Shown here piece after piece: positions 24,545 through 35,820 of a stretch of DNA of 64,000 nucleotides (position 1 is its first letter; the number at the start of each line of letters is the position of its first letter). The DNA comes from Opeltia flavorubescens. Its lineage: Eukaryota > Ascomycota > Lecanoromycetes > Teloschistales > Teloschistaceae. The notes below the pieces were generated by a model. That model searched no databases. It was not told the DNA's origin and saw nothing but the letters and a program-made list of their open reading frames with translations. The stretch covers positions 558,001 through 622,000 of the forward strand of contig KE546965.1 in assembly GCA_000442125.1 (NCBI GenBank). Reading direction: 5' to 3'. A program made the translations under genes and the position numbers.

Positions 24545-25647
24545 ATGTCACTCTTAGTCGCTGCTCCTTCCTTCATCATAATTGGTGCTGGCATCTTCGG
24601 TGCAAACACCGCCTACCACCTTGCGAAAGCTATCCCCGCCGTCGTAATCACCTTGATCGACCGCTCCCCTTTCCCTTGTTCTCTTGCTGCCTCATGTGAC
24701 TACAACAAGATTGTACGTGCCGACTATGGAGACATGTTCTACATGTCGCTTGCCCTCAAGTCCCAGCACAAATGGCGAGCAGACCCACTGTATAAGCATT
24801 TTTTTCACGAGAGCGGCATGGTGAATATCGAAGGGACGGGTCTGGGGCGCCGGATGATCCAAAACTTCAAAGACCTTGGAGTAGAGAGCAAAGCTGAGGT
24901 TGTTGGGCCGGAGGAGTTGAGGAAACGTTATCCCTTATGCTGGGACGCCGATTATCAGGAAGCTAAAGATTGTTACGTCAATCCCGAGGCTGGGTGGGCG
25001 GAGGCCGCTTCAGCGCCCAAGGCTGTCATAGCCGAAGCGGTAAGCTGTGGGGTAGACTATATCGATGGAAGCGTCTTGAGGCTGCTTTTCGATGAAGAGA
25101 TAGACTGCACTGGAGTTGAATTGGAGGACGGGCGGACACTGAAGGCGGGCAAAGTCGTTTTGGCTACAGGGGCTAACACAGCGAGAATGCTAGCAGACAG
25201 TGCGCCGGAGAGGCAGGAGCTGCAGGCGGGCGACAGGATCATGGGGGCGGCAGTGGTGTGTGGTATGGTGCAATTGACAGATGAGCAGGTGGACTTATAC
25301 AAGGATATTCCTTTATTCCTGCATAGGGTGGGAGGTGTAGATGGTACGACGCTCAATCGACATCTCGAATATCATGCCTCAGATCTTTGCAGCCGTGAAT
25401 CTCGACGCCGAGCTAATGCAGCGAAATAGGGGAGACTTACCCTCCCACACCTGAGAAAGTGATCAAATTCACACGCGATATCAGTTTCTCCAATTTCCAA
25501 CCCCACAAAGCTTCCATACAGAACATCTCCTCTCCACCCATCGACCAGCCGAATGAAGGCCATCTAGACGTCCCCGAATCACTGAAACAGGAAGTTCATA
25601 CTGTAATGACGGGATCTGGGGCCGCCAATTCTCAAATAATGACATGA
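24545..25647 (+). pseudogene. Decayed FAD-dependent amine/amino-acid oxidoreductase
   Basis: The first 264 codons match the fructosyl-amino-acid/sarcosine oxidase type of FAD oxidoreductase: Rossmann motif GAGIFGANTAYHLAKA, then SCDYNKIVRADYGD, CWDADYQEAKDCYVNPEAGW and KVVLATGANTARML. Similarity stops near 25330 (DIPLFLHRVG). It resumes in another frame from about 25424 (ETYPPTPEKVIKFTRDISFSNF, SLKQEVHTVMTG). No GT/AG pair restores the frame: usable donors here are phase 0 or 1, and the downstream piece needs phase 2. The C-terminal FAD/substrate segment of the family (expected about 100 residues) is missing apart from a short YRICW-like echo near 25655. I read this as a pseudogene; a small assembly error plus a truncated end is the alternative. 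Confidence 0.65.
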
Positions 25648-26720
25648 AAATATCCTCTTACCGAATCTGCTGGTATATAATCCTCTTTTCTTTTCTGATC
25701 ATGATGACCCCGAGAATGTGTCCGCAATGTAAGTCACGGTTGAGTTTAAAAATTGAGAGATTTATGTCCTTCAAATTTTCACCTAGACCTGAGATGCTCT
25801 ACGACAGCTAACCATCATTAGTCACATGGACGAAGCCCACAGATCTATGACTACATCCCAAAGCCATTTTGCCTTCCGTTGACGTATTGTAGCATGAATG
25901 ATGTGCCTCCTCGCATGCATTACCAGTGCGGAGAATGCCTGCTGCTGATTTGACTCGCTTCTATGTCATATTATGTTTCCCCATCCTGCCTGCCGTGCTT
26001 GCATGCTGCAGATTGTTCAGCCGCAACCTCAAAGCTTCTGGAACAAACACCCAATCTCAACCGCACTTGCTAATTTCCTCGTTCACAGAGTATACAAGCG
26101 ATTAATTCGATACGACGATCAATCGAATCAGTATGCAACTCACTTTCTAGACATAAAAAAGGCAACTATTGTGTAATTGGATGTGGGGAGTATTGCATCC
26201 ACTTATGCCACCATAGCGTTACGGAGTTCTTCCAAGGCAATCTTCGGCAACCCTTATGTTGACGCCGCTTGGCCGGTACTGTTGCCGCTTGCCTGATTTA
26301 TTCACTGCTCAAAAAACGATGTGGTGAGCAGTGCGTAATCAAGATGGGCGGTCTGAGAAGCATCCCTGATGGAGGATGGTTATGTCGGACCATGATGTAA
26401 GTCAACGTATTGCGGTAGTATAAGGCAGCCGAAGAGAATATGCTCATCTCAACCAGCTTGATAGGATCCACACCATCAGGTTTGCTCGTGCGTTATTGCC
26501 TATGGATAGCTCAGCAGGGCTCAAATTGCATGTTTCAAGACCCTAGAGGACTTCATTCTGCTCTGACTTCTCGTACCAGCTTCCGAGTCGAAATCAAATC
26601 ACGAAGGTGAAAGTTGGGGAGATCCTCCAAGGATCCACGGCCCTATTGCTGTCAAGGTCAATACAGGCTACTCATTACATTGACTCGTGAAGTGGTAATG
26701 GAGCGTCTTGCTTGTCAGGC
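25648..26720. other. Intergenic region, about 1.1 kb
   Basis: No supported gene. Short ORFs only; a YRICW-like relic of the upstream oxidoreductase may persist at about 25655-25672. Confidence 0.4.
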
Positions 26721-27134
26721 ATGAAGTATAAGAAGCACGTTCGATCACTCCTCGAACTGACTCTTCCTTATATCTTCATCCTCAAGCCTGCCCTAGGAAC
26801 GACCCATGAATTTGCAACCACTCGTCTCAAAGACGTTCCACGCTATCCAGGCCCTACTTCATTCAACATAGCAACCGTGCATTTGACAATCCTCATCTCA
26901 GCTCTGTTTGCCGCATTGGCTATTGCCACTCCTGTCGAAAGCGAGGAGCATAGGGCCCTACAAAAACGGTCATGTGACGGGCACCCAGTCCCGCATCCTG
27001 CATGTCCAACTGAATCATTCCAGGTGATGGACTCCTCAGCCCTTATCAACAACCGTGGTATAATATATTGTGCTGACTTGGGGTCTTCTGCGCCATAGTG
27101 CTTTGGCCAGTGCATTCAATGTGGGGCGCCGTGA
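26721..27134 (+). CDS. Small secreted cysteine-rich protein (tentative)
   Basis: Exons 26721..27023 and 27099..27134 with a 75-nt intron (GTGATG..ATAG, clear CTGAC branch). The spliced C-terminus is a short, cysteine-rich stretch after a hydrophobic leader (HLTILISALFAALAIATP), a charged propeptide and a Kex2-type LQKR site. The mature part would be about 31 residues with five cysteines (SCDGHP.., PACPTES, CFGQCIQCGAP). This prepro-KR-Cys layout is typical of small secreted fungal peptides; no family is recognised. The start is unsettled: the first in-frame ATG (26721) puts about 50 residues in front of the hydrophobic leader, which is unusual. A separate upstream exon or decay of the gene is possible. 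Confidence 0.45.
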
Positions 27135-27732
27135 GAGTGGGCGACATTGATTTCGATGTGTTCGAGACAGTCACAGAGTGAAGTAATGTCAGTACAAAGA
27201 GATAGGACGCAGAGATGGATGGAGAGCGCCTTACCAAATGACTTTCGTTGATGCTCCTTATTTATGTAACACTGCCTAGCGGCGAAAGGGAATTTTAGAT
27301 AGATGCAGTGTGCGACCAAATGTCTGTCATTAATGTTCCTTGGTTGGATGCTCTATATTGTAGTAGGGTAAACACGAATGTTCTCAGCGCTCTTATTTTT
27401 GTTTCTAGCTATTCCTGATAACAAAGCTAGTCTTAGGCTGAATTCAGCAGCAACATAACATCGTCGTATCGACTGGATATCGCATGTGTTCAAAGTGTAA
27501 AATCGAGATATTTGAAACAGCTATCATGGATGCTTTAACAGGCTCGTGCGCTTCTTCCGCTTGACATTCCAGTCTAAGCAAGGAATATGGTCAGCGATCA
27601 TGTGTCAAGAATGATCTAGCTGCTGTCAAAGCGATTAGCGACAAGCGATACAACGGCGCAGTTGACTTTAGTGAGGGTACAATGGTACAAAAGATGTGAA
27701 GATTCTAGATTTAGAAAGTTCTCAGATTGAAA
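27135..27732. other. Intergenic region
   Basis: Between the two secreted-protein genes. Only short ORFs without motifs. Confidence 0.4.
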
Positions 27733-28342
27733 ATGATTTTCGCCGCCAGAATTGTCCTTTGCCTGCTAGGAGTGTTGGCTGCAACGCGTTTAATCGATGC
27801 CGCTGGTCCAGTCACCCGTCTGGAGCTATCATCACAGCTTGAGTATTGACGCCCAATTCCTTTCGGCGGAACTGAATGGACACAGCTAATGAAACGATCT
27901 CTGGCCGAACAGAAATGAGAGTCTACAAACCGCTCTGCCAAACCCATATCCGGTGCCTGGAACACCCTTCAGCCTTGACTTTGACGATTCCCGCGGGCAA
28001 GGCGAATCACTTACATCCACCGCCGTCTCGAATTGCCTTAGTATTATTTCTCACGAGGTCTTCCTCCTAATTCGGCATTCCGGCAACCGGCCGATTCACG
28101 ATCGCGGGTTTCGCGTTGCTGGTCTCCAACTCGACATCATATCGGCGCATGCGCGCACAGGACCTGTAACTTATGAGGATTTCATGGGGATTTTGCGCGC
28201 GTTGTCGAAGAAGATGAGCCGTGAGGGATATCGGGCACGGTATGCGGATATCATAATGACTGACGGTGCGGAAGTCATGGGAGATGTGCAGATAGCGCTG
28301 GCGGATCCTGCTGGTGCGGAGTCTGACATTACTACGGCTTGA
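27733..28342 (+). CDS. Secreted protein SP-B, unknown function (179 aa)
   Basis: Exons 27733..27842 and 27913..28342; the 70-nt intron (GTATTG..ACAG, CTAAT branch) is phase 2. Signal peptide MIFAARIVLCLLGVLAATRL, a short linker, then NPYPVPGTPFSLDFDD and a compact domain: STAVSNCLSIISHEVFLLI, HSGNRPIHDRGFRVAGLQL, GPVTYEDFMGILRALSKKM, YADIIMTDGAEVMGDVQIAL. The order of helices and strands and the key positions (AV, SGx3I, GF, G(L/V)Q, TY) parallel SP-A at 11223. The intron has the same phase and the same place before the domain, so I infer distant paralogy. Nearly free of cysteine, unlike typical small effectors. Function unknown. Confidence 0.75.
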
Positions 28343-28754
28343 AGGAGCAGAGACCGTAAATTTTGGTGGTGATATTCCGGGCTGTTCTGCGTCTTCTCTC
28401 GCTGTTTAAGCTAGATAACGGTCCAGTGATTCTCCTCCTTATTAATGGGCGTAAAGCAGCAGACCTGGCAATGCAAGGGAGGAGTTGCGTGACCGGTATC
28501 TTATTGCTTGCCGAGATGATCTTGCTGTCTCGTACCGTGAGTCAATGACCAATAATTACAATTACCAATGATGGTGCTCCTACACGTAGAAAAGATAGCC
28601 CAAAATCCATATGAGCTCAACATGTTGTAATAACCAACGACGAATGAGAGATACGATGATTCGGACCGCTTGTTCACTCAAGCGACATATGGACATACCG
28701 ACTTGACGATATGAAAGGAGGATGTTCGGGCATATAAGAGAAACAAATCAATTC
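28343..28754. other. Intergenic region between convergent genes
   Basis: 3' flanks of SP-B and the SET protein; nothing else seen. Confidence 0.4.
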
Positions 28755-30428
28755 TTACCAGTAGTAACCATCATCAATGTCCATCCTATCGGCATACGCA
28801 CCAGTGATCATCCTAGTCTGCCCCTTACTTTCAGCGTCAGCATAGAGACAATGCTGCTCGTTGCATTCGCACATCCGCGCATCCGATTCGAGCCAATAGT
28901 CATCACCGTAGCCAATCGTCAATTCTTCGAAAATGTTGATATCTTTGGTCGCAACAACCATCATCCGGTACTTGTTTCCGATGATGGCCGGCATGAACTT
29001 TAGCGAAGGCTGGCAAGAGGCGTTGATATATCTTGTCCAGTTGCCGTAGATCTGGGCATCGATGAGAACGGGATTGTTGGTTCGGACGCAGTCGCTCAAA
29101 GGTCGCTCTAGTTCAAGAGCATAAGTGGCGTCCTTGACGGAGCTTGCATGCATGAATATGCCAACATACTCGTCCAGCACGTCACCTTTCTTGATCCGTT
29201 GGAGATTTCGAACGCCGATGCCTTTCTGCGCCGAGCATTGAATCAATTCAACAAGGGGCTGCGTAACGTTCTGGCAGGTCGAGGGCTCACATGTACAAGA
29301 AGTACGGCTGCAACCGTAACAAGAGCCGTTGTTGGAGGTACGGAGAGATGGATCCTGTCGAAAGACCTGAGGATCATACTTACAAGACGGAATATCCAAA
29401 TGTGGTGTACCCAGATAATTTGGTCGATACAAAACCCTATCCTTACCTGGGACGACATAGCTATGAGGTCTCTCAAAGCAGATCTCTGGTAGCTCTCCAG
29501 ATTTCTGGCTTTCGAAATACGAAGTCAATGTGTTCGGGGGTAGGAATCGCTCGAGTGCATGCAGTGGCGTTTTCCAGTTGAGACCTCGGACCTTGAAGAA
29601 TAACTCCAGACTGAGGTGTTCACGATCAATGCTCTGCATGAGCTTGTTCCAAGATGTTTCATCGAAGTTGCGGCATGCGTTACGAAAAGCCTCGGAGTGC
29701 GCGAGAATACTGAGCATCATCCATCCATGCCCAGTCGCAACAGCAGCGTACCTCCTGCACATCTTGACCTGGAACCATGTAATCTTGGAACGTAATATCC
29801 CACACTGAAATGGGGAGAAAATCTTACGTGCCATCGATGCAGTATTAGCTTCAAGGTTGGCATCCTGGAACCAGAGAGCCGCATTTTCTATATCGATATC
29901 AGTCAGGATCTTTCACAAAGGACATAGCGTTTGCTTACCCATGACTTTCTTTATACAGCTGACCTCGAGGTCTAGAGAGGATTTCAAGCACGTTTCCAAT
30001 AATCCGCTGCCAGCGACGCCGCCCATAGGCTCACCTGGATGGAATTCAATGCCGGCCATTCCAGATAGCCAAGCATTGTCAATATCGCTGTAGATTTGAG
30101 CCATGGTAATCTTTATGACTTCGCTATCCGAAGCTGGTTTACTGGGTGCTGGGATAGCCTTCACTAATGGAAAAGCGGCGTAACTGACGTTCACATACTG
30201 CGCTGCAGTTGTGATAAGCCGTGCCAATTCTGCAGCTCGTGTCAGCGGTTTCTTCAGGCCTGTAGATATGTCATCCACCTTCGAGACACATTGCTGCCAG
30301 TAATCCTTTCGAGCCTTGGGGGACTCATTTCGGAACCTCTTGGCCTTTAATTTTCGAGCTTTGAGGATATATGAGCATGACCAATTTCGAAGAACCAAAT
30401 CCGGCTCGGGGAGAACTCGGAGACCCAT
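28755..30428 (-). CDS. SET-domain protein (540 aa)
   Basis: Exons complement(29939..30428) and complement(28755..29887), 51-nt intron GTAAGC..ATAG with a CTGAT branch. The start is the ATG at 30428; a longer frame upstream has no ATG. The N-terminal 350 residues are helical and unfamiliar. Then come a Cys cluster (CYGC, CTCEPSTC), a SET domain (GIGVRNLQRIKKGDVLDEYVG, NWTRYINASCQPSLKF, EELTIGYGDDYW) and a post-SET-like CECNEQHC. The usual NHSCxPN motif reads NASCQPS (residues 452-458) and the ELTxDYG motif reads ELTIGYGD, so the catalytic pocket is altered. Methyltransferase activity on histones or other proteins is possible but not assured. No signal peptide; probably nuclear or cytosolic. 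Confidence 0.85.
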
Positions 30429-31054
30429 CCTGATGAGTGCTGACAAAAATGAAGTATGTGCAAGGAAGGGAAGATACGAACGAAAAAAGATAACCGGCCG
30501 AAATAGGACTTATCTGACGTTATCTCATCTAGAGATTGGGAGCTATATACGAGCTGCTTTTGAATTCGGTAATCCTATTGTACTGCCAATAAAGACCCAC
30601 AAAGAGCTTTGTCTGTTCTTACAATAATATTAAACTAAGACATAGGCAAAAGGAAGTATCAAAGGGTACATAAGACGAAAAGACAAAGAGAAAGCTCGTT
30701 CGGACGGGGACTTCACCAACGCGAGAGGAAGCAGCGAAACGTTCAGTATGACGATGGTGGTGATGGCGGATGATAAAGTCCGCCATCGTTAGTAATACCG
30801 GTTAATCTGTTTCTATGAGGCTTTTTCTCTGATATATACTGTGTCAGTAGAATACCCTACGCAAGAGAGTAGTTAATAATCTAGACCGAAGAACATTGCG
30901 AGAAGCTGCCGTGATATGCGCACTTACGCTAACCTCTGATGGGAAAAGCCGAGGTTCATGGTTGTTGCCTCTATTGTTTGTTGTCGCTGGGGTACCTTCG
31001 TAGACGATTATACATCTGGATGCACAATTCATTTGTTGCAACCTTTTCGGCGGA
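30429..31054. promoter_or_regulatory. Divergent promoter region (SET protein / 2-methylcitrate dehydratase)
   Basis: 626 bp between two genes transcribed outward. It must hold both promoters; no specific element is identified. Confidence 0.45.
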
Positions 31055-32917
31055 ATGTCACTGATACGGAAGTCAAGCAGTGTATGTCGACCAATTTACA
31101 GCCCCAAGTCTTATCTTGGTCTATCGACCCGTCAATGCTCTTTCAGTCGAAGCTGGAGAACTTCCAGTCAGCATCGTTCGAGGATATTATTCTCCACTAA
31201 ATCTTCAATTCCGACCCCCAATTCTGTATCAAAGAGACAATTCTCTGCCATGTCAAACTTGAGATCGAATGAAAGCGGGAGTGTTGGAGGTGGAAGAGAA
31301 TACGACCAAGAGATCAAGGACATGGCGAGCTATGTTCACAACTACAAAGTTGATTCCGACCTCGCGGTGTGTTCCCACTACGACGAAGACACCTGTGGCC
31401 GAAGCATTGATACAAACAGTATGAAACTGCTCGTTACGTCTTCCTCGACACCTTAGGATGCGGTCTTGAAGCGCTACGATTCAAGGAATGCACCAAGCTA
31501 CTTGGACCGATTGTGCCAGGCACTGTCGTCCCGAATGGAACCCGAGTACCCGGAACGCCCTATGTACTGGATCCCGTCAACGGAGCCTTCAACATTGGAG
31601 CTATGATCAGATGGTTAGATTACAATGATTGCTGGCTTGCAGCGGAGTGGGGTCATCCCTCGGACAATCTAGGAGGCATCCTTGCGGTAGCGGACTGGGT
31701 TTCAAGGACGAATCGGAGTGGAGGTCATGTCGGCAACGGGACGATTGTAACCATCAAGCAGGTCCTCGAGGCTATGATCAAAGCTCATGAAATCCAAGGC
31801 TGTCTGGCGCTGGAGAATTCGTACAATAAGGTTGGTCTCGACCACGTGGTACTGGTCAAAGTTGCTACAGCGGCCGTGGTATCGAGGATGTTGGGTCTTT
31901 CGGAGCGACAAACAGCGGATGCTGTTTCACAGGCATGGGTCGACGGTCAAAGCTTGCGCACATACAGGCACTCGCCAAATACCATGTCCCGAAAATCTTG
32001 GGCTGCAGGTGATGCATGTCAAAGGGCCGTCAATTTAGTATTGAAGGTTCAGAAAGGCGAGCATGGAGTGCCAACCGTCCTTTCAGCACCCGTATGGGGC
32101 TTCTACGATGTCCTTTTCAAGGGCAAGAAGTTCGAATTTCAAAGACCGTACGGAAGTTACGTGATGGAAAATGTTCTTTTCAAAGTCTCATATCCTGGTC
32201 AGCCTCCCGATTATTGGTGCTGATACGATTCACTAACGTTCTGTCATAGCGGAATTCCACTCACAGACAGCTGTCGAGGCCGCGAAACTTATCAATGCCC
32301 AATTGAAAGAGCGAGGAAAGTCCGCCGAGGATATCGAATCTGTCATTATCCGCACCCACGAAGCATGCATTCGTATCATTGACAAACAACACAAGCCTAT
32401 GGACAATTTCGCAGATCGAGATCATTGCATACAGGTACGGTTATATCCAGGCTGTAACTGAAATGATTTATATTGACCTTACTCCTCGCAGTACATGGTC
32501 GCAACTATGCTCGTCTTTAACCGCCTTCACGCAACTGACTATACAGACGGTTCTGAAGCCGCCACATCCCCCCTTGTCGAATCTCTCCGTACCCGCATTT
32601 CCTGTATCGAAGATCCCCAATTTACCAAGTCCTACCATGACCCATCCACCCGTTCCATTCCCAACGCTCTCACTATCAAGCTCAACGACGGTACCACTCT
32701 GCAGGAAACTGTCGTCGAGGCGCCTCTCGGTCATCGATTAAGAAGAGAAGAAGCGAAGCCAGAAATCTTGAAGAAGTATGCACGCCATTTGAATGGGCAT
32801 TTTGCGGATGAGAGAGTAAAGGAATTGGTGAATTTAGGGCAGAATAGGGAAAAGTTGGAGGGAATGGGAGTGGATCAGTATATGGACCTCTATGTGAAAG
32901 AGAAGATGGACTGGTAG
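31055..32917 (+). CDS. prpD: 2-methylcitrate dehydratase, mitochondrial (MmgE/PrpD family, 566 aa)
   Basis: Exons 31055..31366, 31420..32197, 32250..32434, 32492..32917; introns of 52-57 nt restore one frame. The first 65 residues are Ser/Arg-rich with almost no acids ([35 protein letters not shown]), a mitochondrial presequence. The body matches MmgE/Prp[90 protein letters not shown] and QTAVEAAKL. The enzyme dehydrates 2-methylcitrate to 2-methyl-cis-aconitate in the methylcitrate cycle, which removes propionyl-CoA in fungi. The other cycle genes are not in the window. It is complete, without internal breaks. Confidence 0.95.
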
Positions 32918-33191
32918 AACGGAGTGAAGGCAAGGACATGTATATAAGGGGCTGACTGGAGATGGTGGACTCCTGGAAGAAAAACCCATACCTGACCGAG
33001 CACTGTTGAGAGCTGGCCATAGAACGAACATATTACGATACGATCATGAGTTATTCATCCAATCATCACGCGTGTGAAAGCTTTCTCCTGAAATTGAACT
33101 TGCCAAAATACACGCCTTTCGGAAGATTTACTGGTTGAACATGAAAACCTGAAGGCTCGAAGTCCAGCACTTCATTAGCAGCAATAGGTCA

Positions 33192-33763
33192 ATGATGAGC
33201 AGAAGAAGCGACGAAGGTGCTTACAGAGGAATTGGCAGATGACCTTGGACCCAAAGCAACGGAGAGGACTTATCTGTTGATCATGAGATAGCATTCACAC
33301 AGCAATCAAGGTGCAATCCAGTCTTTCTTCCACACGGAATGGGTCACAAGATAAGAGCAGTAGATCATCGAACGAGATAGAGAAGTCGCTCGGTTTGAAG
33401 GGCGGAGTGGTAAGCGGTGGCGGGCTGCACAGTACTGACGATGGTGGGTATCACAGCAATCTCCCAAAAGCCTATCTTGACAGATTGCGCGGACCGTGCT
33501 TCGGGACGCCGTGCATTACAGCTTGCAAATATCCGGAATGCATGATGATCGGATCGACCGCGTGGTCGGAAGACGACATGTCATACAAAGATCATGCACA
33601 TGAAAGATACGAAAATTTAGATGCTCTACACCACCTTTATCTCTTGACATGTGTGGCGTGCAAGGGTCATGATCAGGATCTGGACCTTGATGAATGGGTG
33701 ATACATGTGTATCAAGGCCACAAGGGAAATACACATCGGTCTGATGTCCGTTCAATTTTATAG
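33192..33763 (+). CDS. Tentative small protein of unknown function (161 aa)
   Basis: Model with exons 33192..33216 and 33303..33763 (intron GTGCTT..ACAG). It gives MMSRRSDEA joined to KVQSSLSSTRNGSQDKSSRSS, then a Cys/His-rich part (GPCFGTPCITACKYPEC, CVACKGHDQDLDLDEWVIHVYQGHKG). The long exon has no ATG near its start, so an upstream exon is required; this splice is the simplest I find. The Cys/His spacing could bind a metal, but I recognise no family. It may instead be a relic. Confidence 0.4.
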
Positions 33764-35820
33764 AGATTAGAAACATGTTCGAGTACAATCAATGACTCCT
33801 AATCCTAATGCATTTTTGATACCTCTAGCCGTGAGTCTGAGACATCAAATTGAAGATTCATTGACCAACTAGGACTAGCTCGAACGTTAGTCAGCGCTGG
33901 TCCACTGCTTGACCGTCGATCTCAGGAGATGACTCCGGCGAGCCAGAGCCATGAGTTGATTCGATATTTCAGCTACTGGAAACATGCTTTGTATCAATCG
34001 GCAGATCTCTGCGCCAAGCATGCGCGAATTGTCGTCGTACAGCAGGAAAAATCAAGAAAGGTCAGTGATGACGAGTGGACACTTGACGGCGGACCACGTC
34101 CGGCGCCCCATCATGCGGTATCCTCGTACTTGCTTTGCAGCACCGGCTTCCTGCAAACTAAGTTCCTGTCGGGACAGCCTCCGGATCTGGTGCGGATAAT
34201 TTTCGTGGCTCTGGTGAGGTTTTCTGCGCAAGCATCATGCAGCTAAGGTACGATCGCTTGTTCGTTGGCTCAGCTTCATCGCACGAAGGAACAGAACGTC
34301 TATCACACCCTCTCACACTTGAAGCGATAGCATACTATCTATGGTGTTCTATTCTCGCAAGATCGACACGCTTGGTGCGTTTGCAAGATTGCATCTGCCT
34401 AGTCGCCAGAGGATCGGCTTCTGTCGGTGAGAAAGACCGTATATGCATGTGCAATATACAAAGGTAAGAGCTAGCCATACGCTCTCACCTTTTGGGAGAA
34501 GATAGTCGAACAACGGAGCAGGTTTGAAGTAAAATTGACCGAGTATCGACTCATACCTATAGCATCAATGTTGGGTGTCGAATTTTTTTGTTGGTACGGT
34601 GTATACTGGGGAGATGTATGCACGCTATTCACACGACTATGAACAGGGAAGAAAACAGGACTGATGGAGCGCATACGTGGAGCATCGAATGACCTGTCGT
34701 ATTTTCCATCCTCGCTACAATGTTCCGCTCATTCGTGCGGTTTCCGTCCCACTCTCGCTGGTAGACCAAAGAGCAATTGGCGAAGGGCGGATTCCGTTCC
34801 AACACCATTTTCCGAGTCATTGATGGGTTGAGAGACATACCACCATCGGCGGAGAACGCCTTTGGTACGGCTATTCGAAGTACTGCATGTAGCGGTACAA
34901 CCAAATCCATGGTGCAATCCATAGGTCTGTTCTTGAGCGAACAATGCGGGCTGACTGCATGACCGGGCTGGCATGGGATCTTCAACATTCATACTGGTTG
35001 GCAGGCCTACAAGCTGTACCCAGACTGCTGGTATAGCAAGCTGCTCCATAGCTGACCGCGTGCCGAGCATCGGGAAGCAGGTTTGCTCTTGAATTCCCGA
35101 CAACATAAGGCTCTTTCCATGATCTGGAATGTGCGAAGAGGAATTGAAACTTACCTTCGAAAGAACTTAGACATGATCAATTGGGACCAAATTCCTCTCG
35201 TGAATACGGAGGAGTCTCAACATACCTATTGACATAGTTTTCACATTTTTGAGACCGCTCCTCGATCTTGTCTCGTCGTTATCTGAAGCCAGATGCAAAA
35301 CCTCGGAGCTTCGCTTCCTACGGCACAGAAGCTGCATTAGCTGGTAGCTCATGGGAGCATGGTATTTTAGTCGCGAAAAATCGACTTTGCTGCGGACGGA
35401 TTAGCCAGGAGGCAATATGCCGCCGCTTTTTCATCTCAAGCTTTGGGCGTTTTCGGCATGCATGCAGCTAATTTCCTCTTGGAGCCGTACCCTTCCACTT
35501 TAAGAAATCACTATCAAAAGCAACGAGGCCAGGGGCACTGAACGTATCAGAGCCACGAGGGCCAGGCCCTTGGTTTCTGATCGAGCCTGAACCTTGGCTC
35601 TGTCGGCTTTATTGATCCACCTTTTCTGGTTGGACTATCCTCTGCGTAATCTTGATTCTGTCGCGGTATTTCTAGTTCTGGCCATTGCTGGGTCAAGAGA
35701 TAATCCTTTCTTTTTGTCGTTCCTCCCAAATCCAGGAATCGATTCTGTAATATCAGGCTGCCGTCCTTCGTTTTTTCACAATCGTTTACTCAATCAGCGG
35801 ATTTGCTACAGACATTCGCT
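33764..35820. other. 2-kb intergenic region
   Basis: Several frames of about 100 codons on both strands (33929-34246 plus; 34629-35106 minus, two frames) but no motif, no consistent splice model and no repeat. The right 400 bp is the promoter of the GH16 gene. Confidence 0.4.

Noticed and set aside
29777-29833. A possible intron (GTAAGA..CCAG) near the start of exon 2 of the SET gene
   Set aside because: Phase does not match the downstream frame, while reading straight through keeps a single open frame.
34629-35106. Two overlapping minus frames
   Set aside because: Neither has a known motif, and the two frames shadow each other with no splice that makes a sensible protein.
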